A stretch of DNA of 64,000 nucleotides from Leptospira fluminis (GTDB lineage Bacteria; Spirochaetota; Leptospiria; Leptospirales; Leptospiraceae), in NCBI RefSeq assembly GCF_004771275.1, contig NZ_RQEV01000003.1:558001-622000 (forward strand). The letters run 5' to 3'. Made by a program: the position numbers and the translations under genes. The notes under the pieces were generated by a model, which made no database searches, had not been told where the DNA came from, and saw nothing but the letters and a program-made list of their open reading frames with translations. Below, in pieces: positions 20,396 to 29,529 of the stretch. Every line of letters begins with the position of its first letter. The stretch's first letter is position 1.

Positions 20396-20617
20396 ATGAG
20401 AATCAGCGACGGAATTCAAAGAGTATCCTTTCCTGAAGAGGCACTAACCTACGTTAAGCCGGTCATGAATCGGAGCATCGTGCCGCCCGTGGATCCTGTG
20501 AAACAAAGGGATTTTTCCAGGTTCGATTCAAATCTGAAATTTTATGGTCCGGAAGGCGAGGCGCTAAAGGCGGATCCGAGTCTCAAGCGGGGAAGCATCC
20601 TCGATCTTTACGCGTAA
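20396..20617 (+). CDS. Small protein of unknown function
   Basis: This is a 73-aa reading frame starting at ATG 20396 with no strong ribosome-binding site. The sequence is hydrophilic, without membrane segment or cysteine, and ends DPSLKRGSILDLYA, a motif-like tail. It fills the space between holA (divergent) and maf (convergent, 10 bp away), and the codon composition resembles that of neighbouring genes. I do not recognise a family. Confidence 0.55.
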   Translation: MRISDGIQRVSFPEEALTYVKPVMNRSIVPPVDPVKQRDFSRFDSNLKFYGPEGEALKADPSLKRGSILDLYA

Positions 20618-20627
20618 GATTTCTTTC

Positions 20628-21188
20628 TTAATTTCCCAAATAGCAAGACCATATCCGATGGTATCTTAGGAATTTTCGGACCGGAAATCCTAAGATATTC
20701 GTATACGATCCTTCAAAGGACAGAACGGGAGAATCGTTGTCCTGTATCCCGTATGCCCCCGCCTTATCGAAGGGCTCGGCTCTTCTAATATAATTTTCCG
20801 CGTCCTTTTTGTTCCAAGTTCGAAAAACCACTCTGGAAACATCGTAGTCGAATATCACTTCCTCACCCGTTCTTAAACCCAGACCCGAGTAGACAAGGTG
20901 CGAACGGCCGCTTAAACTTAAGATCATCTCCTGCGCCTTTTCCTCCGTTTCGGGTTTTTGTAAAATAGTATCATCGCGTACTACAATCGTATCCGCGGAT
21001 ACTTGGAGGTCCAAAGTATTCTCGGCTTTCGGACCTAGTTTTGCTAAAGTGATTCTCTCCAAATATTCCAGCGGTCTCTCCCGAGTCAGAGACGATTCGT
21101 CCAAGTCTAGTGGATCGACTTTGTAGGAAAGCCCGAGTAAGTCGAAGACCTCCTTCCTTCGAGGAGACCGGGAGCGTAAGTATAGCAT
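20628..21188 (-). CDS. maf: Maf-like nucleotide pyrophosphatase
   Basis: Maf proteins hydrolyse non-canonical or modified nucleoside triphosphates such as dTTP, UTP or m7GTP to monophosphates, and were first described as septum-formation inhibitors. The 186-aa protein has the family signature S-x-SPRR (RSRSPRRKEV) at the start, SADTIVV with the catalytic Asp, the KP motif in LQKPETEEKA, and KAGAYGIQD at about residue 145. These are the standard active-site blocks in normal order and length. It starts at ATG 21188, and its upstream region is shared with the divergent gene that follows. Confidence 0.92.
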   Translation of the reverse strand: MLYLRSRSPRRKEVFDLLGLSYKVDPLDLDESSLTRERPLEYLERITLAKLGPKAENTLDLQVSADTIVVRDDTILQKPETEEKAQEMILSLSGRSHLVYSGLGLRTGEEVIFDYDVSRVVFRTWNKKDAENYIRRAEPFDKAGAYGIQDNDSPVLSFEGSYTNILGFPVRKFLRYHRIWSCYLGN

Positions 21189-21260
21189 TCCCCCATGTTT
21201 GAAGAAAAGCCTTGCCAGGCACTCCTTTTATCTATATCACTGGACGAACGGATTGCCGAC

Positions 21261-22166
21261 ATGAAACGATTTGCTCCTTTTTTTATAAAATCCTTTCGCA
21301 CGATTCTACTTGCTATCGCATCTCTTCTGATTCTCGACCTTTCGGCTCAATCGAACTCCGATTCGCCGACGAAAGATGAAGCCGCCAAACATTCGGGAGA
21401 AGCGCAGGCCGTCGCCGGCAGGAATCCGAACGTGGATCCAAAGTCCAAAGCCTTTTCGATCCGGAAAAAATCCTGGGTCGGTCTCCGATATTTAAGAAAT
21501 ACACTATTGAATTTCGGTAAGAAAACTGAATGGGAATCCTTATTGGCGGAATATTCCAAAGCGGAATCCGCCTTTCAAAGAGGGGAATGGGAGGCTTCTT
21601 CCTCCGCCTTTCAGGCGTTAAAGGTAAAACTGGATCAGATCGCGGATTCGCACTCCAAAGATGTTCTAGCTAAATCGGATAGTCTCGAAAAGGAACTCCA
21701 GCCGAAAGTTGTGGACTTAAAGATCGACAAAGAGGCCGAAGGAAGAGCGTTCGTACCTGTCATAGAAAAACACCTTCAGATTTTCCGTGACACTTGGTTG
21801 GCGGGAAAAGGGGAAAGAGAATCCGGAAACCAAATCCAGGGATTGTATTTTGCCAAACAAGGGTTGTTACAGCTCTATAAGGCGAAAATTCTACTGGAAA
21901 AAGCGAAGGAAGGAAAGCTGGAATCCGAAACGAAATTATCCCGGAACCGGGTGTTGGAAACGGATTATCTGAACTCCGAGGAAGTGAAGTATTGGGACGA
22001 TTGTCTGGAAGTTCTGAACGAATCGGAAGAGAAGAGCCGAAAGAAAGAGAAAGACGCCATCCGAAAAGTATACCAAAGCAGAAAAGGGTCCCTACCTCCC
22101 GAGTCCAAGGGTGAGAATTCTTCGGAAGCAAAACCTGCGACAGACACGAAGTCCGAAAAAAAATGA
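21261..22166 (+). CDS. Exported coiled-coil protein of unknown function
   Basis: From ATG 21261 this is a 301-aa protein with a signal peptide (KSFRTILLAIASLLILDLSAQS), so it is exported. The mature part is highly charged and helical with long runs of Lys and Glu (for example residues 225-290, KKEKDAIRKVYQSRK), suggesting coiled-coil or TPR-like helices rather than an enzyme. The frame is open further upstream to 21195, but those residues are not signal-like and overlap the maf promoter region. The next gene begins 35 bp downstream. I do not recognise the family. Confidence 0.75.
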   Translation: MKRFAPFFIKSFRTILLAIASLLILDLSAQSNSDSPTKDEAAKHSGEAQAVAGRNPNVDPKSKAFSIRKKSWVGLRYLRNTLLNFGKKTEWESLLAEYSKAESAFQRGEWEASSSAFQALKVKLDQIADSHSKDVLAKSDSLEKELQPKVVDLKIDKEAEGRAFVPVIEKHLQIFRDTWLAGKGERESGNQIQGLYFAKQGLLQLYKAKILLEKAKEGKLESETKLSRNRVLETDYLNSEEVKYWDDCLEVLNESEEKSRKKEKDAIRKVYQSRKGSLPPESKGENSSEAKPATDTKSEKK

Positions 22167-22201
22167 GAAGCCATATGATTCCAGGATCGAAACGATAATA
22201 G

Positions 22202-22714
22202 ATGCGAGTCATAGTTAAAATGATTCTTTCCGTATGGGTTGCGGTTTCCGTATCTTCCTGCCGAGGAATGAATCTACAGAACTTCCGAAACTTTTCCTTT
22301 GAAAAATCGTGTCGATTTTTGGATTTATTCTGTGATCGCCTAAAAATCGTACCGGACTTGTCGGATTGCGATCCTTTTCACGAAGAGTACGACGGTTATA
22401 GCCATTACATCGATAGAGGCGTGTTGAAGGACGAATACAAGATCCGAGAAGCCGCAAGGAAGGAAAAGGAACCTTCGGACCCCCTCGAACCTCTTCCTCA
22501 GAAAAGGGAGTTAGACCGGGACACACGCACGGATTACGGAAACAACATGAGGTTGGATTCTAAAAAATTATTCGAGAAGTACGATATTACCGCAGGGCGA
22601 AAGGCGGACCATAGAAGACGGGAGCATCCATGTAGTCCTATCGACGGAGAGGATCGTCCGAAAGTGAACTATTCAGAACCTAAAAAACAGGAAAGAGACG
22701 GAGTAGAATTTTGA
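22202..22714 (+). CDS. Putative lipoprotein
   Basis: The 170-aa product begins with a short signal peptide ending VSVSSC, a good spirochaetal lipobox, followed by a cysteine-containing segment (CRFLDLFCDRLKIVPDLSDC) and a long, very charged C-terminal part rich in Arg, Lys, Asp and Pro that looks disordered. Two starts are possible (ATG 22202 or ATG 22220), both leaving a workable signal peptide. The stop codon overlaps the SDR start (TTGA), so the two are translated together. Function is unknown. Confidence 0.75.
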   Translation: MRVIVKMILSVWVAVSVSSCRGMNLQNFRNFSFEKSCRFLDLFCDRLKIVPDLSDCDPFHEEYDGYSHYIDRGVLKDEYKIREAARKEKEPSDPLEPLPQKRELDRDTRTDYGNNMRLDSKKLFEKYDITAGRKADHRRREHPCSPIDGEDRPKVNYSEPKKQERDGVEF

Positions 22715-23454
22715 AAAATATTTTTGATATAAGCGGTAAAACCGTTCTAGTTACTGGAGCAACACGCGGGATCGGACGACAACTTGCGGAAGGCTTTAAA
22801 GAAGCCGGAGCGATCGTATATGGAACAGGATCCTCGGTAGAATCCGTCAAACGATTGGAGGGGACTGGAATCGAGGCTTTTCCTGCGGACGTTCGTACGG
22901 TAGGCGCAATGGATCCGATCATCGAGTCCATCGTAAAGAAACACGGAAAGTTGGATGTACTCGTGAATAACGCCGGAGTGGCCACGAATCTTCCGGCAGG
23001 ATTTTTTAAGGAAGAGGATATCCAAAACGTAATCCAAACGAATTTTACGGGTGTTTTTCGTTCCTGTCAGGCGTATTATAAGATTCATAAAAAGAAAGGC
23101 GGTAACATCATTAATATCGCTTCCGTTCTGGGAATCCGGGGAACCAAATTCGCATCCGTATATTGCGGCACGAAAGGGGCGGTGATCAATATGACTCGGG
23201 CCCTTGCGGTAGAATGGGTAAGTTCCGGTTATCGGGTAAATGCTGTTTGTCCGGGTTTTATAGATACGGACATGACTGAAATGATCAAGGAAAAGCCGGA
23301 AGTTATGGCACAAATGAAGGCACGGATACCCATGGCTAGGCTTGGAAAACCCGAGGATCTCGTCGGCGCGACATTGTATCTGGCTTCCGACGCGGCTTCC
23401 TATGTCACGGGACAAACTATCGTAGTGGACGGGGGTGTAACTTCGGTTATATGA
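22711..23454 (+). CDS. Short-chain dehydrogenase/reductase, FabG-like
   Basis: The 247-aa Rossmann-fold oxidoreductase has the cofactor motif TGATRGIG near residue 15, NNAGVA near 89, a catalytic Ser (NIASVLG) and the Y-x-x-x-K pair in YCGTKGAV at about 152-156, then VNAVCPGFIDTDMT. These are classical SDR features and fit 3-oxoacyl-ACP reductase or a related sugar or alcohol dehydrogenase; the substrate cannot be told. No acidic residue follows the glycine motif at the usual NAD-selecting place in a way I can call with confidence. Translation starts at TTG 22711, with GGAG 8 nt upstream, overlapping the lipoprotein gene by 4 bp and the next gene by 4 bp. Confidence 0.88.
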   Translation: MKNIFDISGKTVLVTGATRGIGRQLAEGFKEAGAIVYGTGSSVESVKRLEGTGIEAFPADVRTVGAMDPIIESIVKKHGKLDVLVNNAGVATNLPAGFFKEEDIQNVIQTNFTGVFRSCQAYYKIHKKKGGNIINIASVLGIRGTKFASVYCGTKGAVINMTRALAVEWVSSGYRVNAVCPGFIDTDMTEMIKEKPEVMAQMKARIPMARLGKPEDLVGATLYLASDAASYVTGQTIVVDGGVTSVI

Positions 23455-24068
23455 TCCTAACCCTTCACTCCCAAAATCCCGAAAAGAGGATTCTCGGGCA
23501 GGTATCGAAGAAACTGTCCGAGGGGGGTGTATACATATTTCCTACCGATACGGTTTACGGACTGATCGCGGATTCCCAATCCCACTCCGGCGTCGAAAAA
23601 CTTTACAAACTCAAGAATATTCCCAAAAACCAACCGCTTTCCCTCCTCTGCCCGAATATTTCCGTCGCTTCGCATTATATCGAACAACTTTCTAATGAGT
23701 CCTTCCGTCTAATGAAGCGAATTACTCCCGGGCCGTTTACGTTTATCGTAAAGGCGAATAAGCATCTACCGCGGGTTTCTTTTACCAACCAAAAAGAGAA
23801 GAATATCGGGATTCGAATTCCGGACTCTCCGTATCTCCAAGCTCTTATGGAAATCCATCCGAATCCTTTGACTTCCACCTCCGTTTTCGTTAAGGAGGAA
23901 TTCTTGATCGATGTGGATATGTTGGAAAACGAATACGGCTCCAAAGTGGACGGCATCGTAGACGGAGGGATATTCGATGTGGAACTTTCCACGATTCTAG
24001 ACTGCGCCGGAGACGGAATCGTGATCGTTCGAGAAGGGAAAGGAATGGATTTGGTCGCCGATCTTTAA
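23451..24068 (+). CDS. YciO-type protein of the Sua5/YrdC family
   Basis: The 205-aa protein has the YrdC fold: GGVYIFPTDTVYGLIADS near residue 27, LYKLKNIPKNQPLSLLC, FRLMKRITPGPFTFIVKA, and IGIRIPDSPYLQALME. In TsaC/Sua5 the K-x-R motif after the first block contributes to threonylcarbamoyl-AMP synthesis; here it reads KNIP, without the Arg, and the whole sequence lines up with E. coli YciO (start LHSQNPEKRI, FTFI, TSTSV). It is therefore more likely a YciO paralogue than the t6A enzyme. It is coupled to the SDR gene by an ATGA overlap. Confidence 0.83.
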   Translation: MILTLHSQNPEKRILGQVSKKLSEGGVYIFPTDTVYGLIADSQSHSGVEKLYKLKNIPKNQPLSLLCPNISVASHYIEQLSNESFRLMKRITPGPFTFIVKANKHLPRVSFTNQKEKNIGIRIPDSPYLQALMEIHPNPLTSTSVFVKEEFLIDVDMLENEYGSKVDGIVDGGIFDVELSTILDCAGDGIVIVREGKGMDLVADL

Positions 24069-24119
24069 AAGTAAGACCGGCTGTCGGATCCGCGGAAAAG
24101 TCCGGCGTTGGGAGATATC

Positions 24120-25109
24120 ATGCAAAAAAGGCAATTAGGTAAAAATGGTCCCACCGTTTCCGAGATCGGATTAGGCTGTATGGGGATGTCGGATTTTTAC
24201 GGTAAAAGAGACGATTCGGAATCCATAGCTACCATACACCGGGCCTTGGAATTGGGCGTCAATTTTCTAGATACGGCCGATATGTACGGTCCCTATACGA
24301 ATGAAGAATTGGTGGGAAAAGCGATCCGAGGAAAAAGGGATTCCGTCATACTCGCTACGAAATTCGGAATCGTAAGAGATCCCTCCGATCCGCAAAAACG
24401 AGGTATCAACGGAAAACCCGAGTATGTAAAGGCTGCCTGCGACGCTAGTCTGAAACGTTTGGGAGTGGATCACATCGATCTATATTACCAACACCGAGTG
24501 GATACGAGCACTCCGATCGAAGATACGGTCGGGGCTTTATCGGATCTAGTGAAGGCGGGAAAAATCCGTTACATAGGATTGTCCGAAGCCGGAGTCGAAA
24601 CGATTCGCAAAGCTTCGAAAGTCCATCCGATCGCCGCTCTCCAAACGGAATATTCTCTCTGGAGCAGGGAACCCGAAGACGGTCTTTTGGAAGCTTGCCG
24701 CGAGTTGGGAATCGGGTTCGTCGCCTACAGCCCTCTAGGTCGAGGATTTTTGACCGGACAAATCTCTAAGTTCGAGGACTTGGATCCGACGGATTATCGA
24801 AGATTCGCTCCACGGTTCCAAGGGGAAAATTTTCAGAAAAACCTGGATTTGGTTTCTAAAATCAAAGAGATCGCGGCGGAGAAATCCGTCTCTCCCGGAC
24901 AATTGGCTCTCGCTTGGGTGCTTTCCCAAGGAAAGGATATCGTTCCCATACCCGGAACGAAGCGAAGATCTTATCTGGAGGAGAACACGAAAGCTGCAGA
25001 GGTCAAGTTCACAGAGGAGGAATTGAAGCGTATCGATTCCATTTCTCCGAAAGGAGTGGCCTTCGGAACCCGATATCCCGAATCCATGATGAGTTCGGTC
25101 GGAAGATAA
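24120..25109 (+). CDS. Aldo/keto reductase
   Basis: The 329-aa NADPH-dependent TIM-barrel oxidoreductase has the catalytic tetrad visible as [14 protein letters not shown] (Asp, Tyr), ILATKFG (Lys) and DLYYQHRVD (His), with [16 protein letters not shown] as the NADPH-binding C-terminal segment. It fits the AKR13-like group of bacterial reductases; the physiological substrate is not evident. ATG 24120 is chosen because GGGAG lies 6 nt before it; an in-frame TTG at 24108 is weaker. A hairpin terminator overlaps the stop codon. Confidence 0.9.
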   Translation: MQKRQLGKNGPTVSEIGLGCMGMSDFYGKRDDSESIATIHRALELGVNFLDTADMYGPYTNEELVGKAIRGKRDSVILATKFGIVRDPSDPQKRGINGKPEYVKAACDASLKRLGVDHIDLYYQHRVDTSTPIEDTVGALSDLVKAGKIRYIGLSEAGVETIRKASKVHPIAALQTEYSLWSREPEDGLLEACRELGIGFVAYSPLGRGFLTGQISKFEDLDPTDYRRFAPRFQGENFQKNLDLVSKIKEIAAEKSVSPGQLALAWVLSQGKDIVPIPGTKRRSYLEENTKAAEVKFTEEELKRIDSISPKGVAFGTRYPESMMSSVGR

Positions 25110-25127
25110 AACCGCCATTGCGGTTTT
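25108..25127 (+). terminator. Terminator overlapping the aldo/keto reductase stop
   Basis: AAAACCGC (25108-25115) and GCGGTTTT (25120-25127) form an 8-bp stem around CATT. Because the arms end in A and T runs it could work in both directions, which suits the convergent gene to its right. Confidence 0.75.
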
Positions 25128-25135
25128 AAAAATTC

Positions 25136-25180
25136 CCGGATAACCTCGGATTCGTCTCCGATGAATTTGCGGTTATCCGG
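25136..25180. other. Nested inverted repeat between convergent genes
   Basis: CCGGATAACC (25136-25145) pairs perfectly with GGTTATCCGG (25171-25180), and inside it TCGGA (25146-25150) pairs with TCCGA (25157-25161). It lies between the aldo/keto reductase terminator and the end of the ArsC-like gene. No U-run follows closely, so it may be an RNA-stabilising structure or a protein site. Confidence 0.6.
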
Positions 25181-25196
25181 TTTCGGTTTCAAAGAT

Positions 25197-25553
25197 TCAA
25201 CCGAAGATCTCGTCCCATTCTTCTTCCTTAAATCCTACAAGTCCGAAGTTCTCGCCTAAGACAAAAGGTCTTTTTACCAAATTTCCGTTTTTGGAGAGAA
25301 GTTCGAATTGCTCATCCAAGCTCATCTTCGGCAATTTGTCCTTTAGAGAGAGCTCCTTATAATCTCCGCCGGAAGTGTTGAATAAACGCTTCGAATCGCC
25401 GTTAAGATAGCCTAACATTTTTTTTAATTCCGTTTTTTTCGGGGGCGTTTCACGGATCGGCAAATTCTCGAAATCCACCTTTTTGCTCTCCAGGTACTTC
25501 AATGCCTTCCGGCATGTACTGCAATTTTTATATTCGTATACTTTCGTTTTCAA
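25197..25553 (-). CDS. ArsC/Spx-family thioredoxin-fold protein
   Basis: The 118-aa protein has the ArsC-family fold: a C-x-x-C at CSTCRKALKYLE (residues 11-14) and the downstream LFNTSGGDYKEL and PFVLGENFGLVGFKEEEWDEIF blocks. Two cysteines in C-x-x-C and the lack of the Arg-rich arsenate-binding pattern resemble YffB or Spx-like members rather than a true arsenate reductase. Which of these it is cannot be settled by eye. It stands alone on the minus strand, divergent from fliG. Confidence 0.82.
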   Translation of the reverse strand: MKTKVYEYKNCSTCRKALKYLESKKVDFENLPIRETPPKKTELKKMLGYLNGDSKRLFNTSGGDYKELSLKDKLPKMSLDEQFELLSKNGNLVKRPFVLGENFGLVGFKEEEWDEIFG

Positions 25554-25683
25554 AAATTGTCCCCTTCGCTCTTCCCAAATTGGAGTATTTATGTCTTATT
25601 GGCAAGCCATTCGCCCGGAAAAATCTTTGCCTTGAAAATGCGCTTTTTTGCCGATAATATCTTTTAGGAAAGAAACTGTAACC

Positions 25684-26697
<1,014 letters not shown>

Positions 26698-26706
26698 GGT
26701 CCGGAT

Positions 26707-28911
26707 TTGGGCCGAATCGCTTCCCGAAACCTATTCCTCACGTTTATTTGTTTCCTTTCCTTTTCGGGCTTTCAGAATTGTACGGGAACAAAGGATTATC
26801 CGCAGGCTATCGATCTCGGAAGCATACGTTGGGAAGGAACGTTACTCGACGAGCAAGAAAAATCGAGTCCACCGAAAACGAAGGGAAAATCGAATCTTTC
26901 TGCGGAAAGTTCCGCATTGCACTGGATTGAATTACCGCACTTTCCCTTAGCGTTCACGAAAATATTCAATCTTTCTCCCCGTTCGGGAATATACGAGGTT
27001 CATATCCGCGGATCTTTTGATCTTTCCAAAGAGAACCGCCTTTTGTCCATGCCGACCGGAATTTATCTCCCCGATATAGGAGAAAATTGGCGGATTCGAC
27101 TAAACGACAAGTTGCTTCGCGAAGAGTGGTTCGATTCGCAGAATAAAGAGCTAGCAAAGCGTAGATCGGTCAAAGGGCTGACGGTTCCGATTCCTGCGGG
27201 AATTTTGAAATCGGGTAAGAATGAGATTGCGATTGTATTCAAGGGACAGGCTTCCGTGACGGAATATGTTCCGAACGATCATTTCGGCTTTTATCATGCC
27301 GGAGGATTCAAAATCTCCTCCTTGGAGGAAATTTACGATTCCGGCACGGAATATCTGGATATTTTCCTATTCGGAATATATTTTATATTCGGTTTTTATC
27401 ATGTGTTATTCTACGTAACGAGAAAACAGGATTCGTATTATCTATTTTTCGGATTATTTTCCCTTCTGTCCTCGATTTACTTTTATTCCACTTCCTATCT
27501 TATATATAATAAATTCGTCAATTATCCGGGAGGACCTGACACGAGCTATTTTTATAGACTGGAATTCGCGAGTTTGGTGCCCATCGTCCCCGTTTTTTTA
27601 CTTTTTGCCCGGGATTTCTTTTATAGAAATGAAGGCACTTTTTGGGCGATCCGAATTTTTTGCGGAGCGAGCACCGTATTTTTTCTAGCTACTTGGATTC
27701 TCCCTTTCGAGTTTCTACTCGCTAACTTGCGCCTATACCAATTCCTGCTGATTCCGATGCTCGTATATGTGCTGTTTTTTTCTTTTCAAGCGATACGTAG
27801 AAAAAAGGCGGATTCGGTCAAATTATTCATAGGAATCGGGGTTTGTGCTCTCTTCGGGATCTGGGACACTTTGGACGCGATCTATAAAATAATAGGAATA
27901 CATTATCCTTATTTTAAAATCGCATATTCCGTATTCATCATCGTGATCATTAGCTTGCTCGTATCACGATACGTCAGCTTATATAAAGAATCTCAAATGC
28001 TGAACCTGGAAATATCCAGACAGCGCGACGCATTTTATAGATTTGTTCCTTCCGATTTCATTTCCATCTTGGATAAAAGAAGCCCTGTGGAAATTAAGAT
28101 CGGAGATTCCAAAGAAAAGACGATGACCGTTTTTTTTGCCGACTTAAGAGGTTATACAACCGTATCGGAAAAATTGGCTCCCGAAGAAAATATCAAATAC
28201 TTAAACCGATATCTTTCCGCTTTCGAGGATAGAATCTATAAAAATGCAGGTTTCGTGGATAAATATATCGGAGACGCGATCCTGGCTTTATTTTCCGATC
28301 ATAGCGACCGTGCGGAAAAGGAGAAATTCAACTCCGCGGACAATGCTCTTCAATCCGCTATCGAAATGGTGCGTTTGACCGGGTCTATAGGCGGCGATAT
28401 GACGGGTCCAGCCGATTTGGGAATCGGAATCAATACCGGCACTTTGATTCTAGGAACCGTGGGTAGCGATCGCCGGATCGACACGACCGTTGTCGGCGAC
28501 ACGGTGAATTTGTCTTCTAGGGTGCAAAATCTTACGGCATTCTATAAGACCAAGATATTGATCACCCACCATACCTTTTTAAGATTGAATCTACTTTCCG
28601 AGGTCCGTGCTAGGGAAATCGATACAGTGATCGTAAAAGGCAAGACTCAGCCCGTGATTTTATACGAAGTTTACGAGGGCGATCCTCCGGAACTCGCGGA
28701 TTGGAAGGACTCTGTAAAATCCAAACTCAACGAGGGAATCATATTATATAAGGTCGGAGACTTCAAGTCCGCCTTTGCAATATTCAGGGAATTGTATAAG
28801 AAGAAGCCTCTAGACAGTGTGATCCGTCTTTATGCGAAAAGGACCAAATTCTTTTTGAACCAGACTCCCGGCAAAGATTGGGACGGAATTTTCCGACTAC
28901 ATAGAAAATAA
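26707..28911 (+). CDS. Membrane adenylate cyclase, 7TMR-DISM-type sensor
   Basis: The 734-aa protein has an N-terminal signal with lipobox-like FQNC, an extracytoplasmic beta domain (about 60-210, jellyroll-like as in 7TMR-DISMED2), seven predicted membrane segments (about 216-420), a short helix and a class III nucleotide cyclase domain (about 470-660). All catalytic residues are visible: metal-binding Asp479 and Asp523, substrate Lys519 and Thr594 (Lys/Thr favours ATP), and Asn601 and Arg605. It would make cAMP in response to an external ligand. A C-terminal helical tail of 75 residues resembles a TPR. Start is TTG 26707, with GAGG nearby. It lies 9 bp after fliG. Confidence 0.9.
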   Translation: MGRIASRNLFLTFICFLSFSGFQNCTGTKDYPQAIDLGSIRWEGTLLDEQEKSSPPKTKGKSNLSAESSALHWIELPHFPLAFTKIFNLSPRSGIYEVHIRGSFDLSKENRLLSMPTGIYLPDIGENWRIRLNDKLLREEWFDSQNKELAKRRSVKGLTVPIPAGILKSGKNEIAIVFKGQASVTEYVPNDHFGFYHAGGFKISSLEEIYDSGTEYLDIFLFGIYFIFGFYHVLFYVTRKQDSYYLFFGLFSLLSSIYFYSTSYLIYNKFVNYPGGPDTSYFYRLEFASLVPIVPVFLLFARDFFYRNEGTFWAIRIFCGASTVFFLATWILPFEFLLANLRLYQFLLIPMLVYVLFFSFQAIRRKKADSVKLFIGIGVCALFGIWDTLDAIYKIIGIHYPYFKIAYSVFIIVIISLLVSRYVSLYKESQMLNLEISRQRDAFYRFVPSDFISILDKRSPVEIKIGDSKEKTMTVFFADLRGYTTVSEKLAPEENIKYLNRYLSAFEDRIYKNAGFVDKYIGDAILALFSDHSDRAEKEKFNSADNALQSAIEMVRLTGSIGGDMTGPADLGIGINTGTLILGTVGSDRRIDTTVVGDTVNLSSRVQNLTAFYKTKILITHHTFLRLNLLSEVRAREIDTVIVKGKTQPVILYEVYEGDPPELADWKDSVKSKLNEGIILYKVGDFKSAFAIFRELYKKKPLDSVIRLYAKRTKFFLNQTPGKDWDGIFRLHRK

Positions 28912-28991
28912 TTTTTTCCCGAAAAAATTTCCCTGTAACATTCTTGGGGAACGTTTGAGCGATTTCCTCTGTCAAACGAACGCAGCGTTTA

Positions 28992-29012
28992 TCCTGAGCA
29001 CCTTCGACAGGA
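28992..29012 (+). promoter_or_regulatory. Small palindrome covering a ribosome-binding site
   Basis: TCCTG (28992-28996) and CAGGA (29008-29012) can pair around an 11-nt loop. The right arm contains the AGGA of the Shine-Dalgarno sequence AGGAAG (29009-29014) of the next gene, so pairing would hide it. The stem is only 5 bp and its effect is inference. Confidence 0.4.
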
Positions 29013-29019
29013 AGTTTTA

Positions 29020-29529
29020 ATGTCTAAATCATGTTTGTTCTTCGCGATCCTGCTCGTATCTCTTCCTATTTCGCTCAATGGAACCGTTCCTAAATTCCGG
29101 ATGCAGGACCAAAAGGGCAAGGTGTTTACTTCCGAATCCTCTAAAGGAAAAACCCTTTTTCTCTTAGGCTGCGGATTCAAAGATATCGTTCTTTGCAGGA
29201 AGCATGGAAGAAAGATCTATTGGAAGATGCAAACCTTGTTAAAGGACGAGGATAGCGTGGAATTTTTGGCATATCTCGATCTGCATAAGGCGCCAGGCGC
29301 TGTTAACGACTATATTTCGGGTGAGCGCGATAAGGATTACGAAAGCATTTTATTGGATAAGAAAGGGGATTTATCGGAGGGTCTAAAGGACGGAACCTCT
29401 TATTTGCGCGTTTACTCCAGATCGGGAACGATATTGCACGAGGAATATTTTAGGAATGTAGATGATTCCGTTGTGCTACGTTTATTCGAATTCGTTAAGG
29501 TAGATAGAATTCGGAGAAGAACTTCATGA
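29020..29529 (+). CDS. Exported thioredoxin-like protein of unknown function
   Basis: The 169-aa product has a signal peptide of about 22 residues and a mature domain starting GTVPKFRMQDQKGKVF, resembling the first strands of TlpA/peroxiredoxin-like folds, followed by TLFLLGCGFKDIVLC, where two cysteines are eight residues apart instead of a C-x-x-C. The thioredoxin relation is therefore only structural inference, and redox activity is uncertain. It overlaps the downstream lipoprotein gene by 4 bp (ATGA). Confidence 0.7.
   Translation: MSKSCLFFAILLVSLPISLNGTVPKFRMQDQKGKVFTSESSKGKTLFLLGCGFKDIVLCRKHGRKIYWKMQTLLKDEDSVEFLAYLDLHKAPGAVNDYISGERDKDYESILLDKKGDLSEGLKDGTSYLRVYSRSGTILHEEYFRNVDDSVVLRLFEFVKVDRIRRRTS

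Noticed and set aside
22747..23415. Minus-strand frame of 222 codons opposite the SDR gene
   Set aside because: The SDR on the plus strand has all family motifs; the antisense frame has none.
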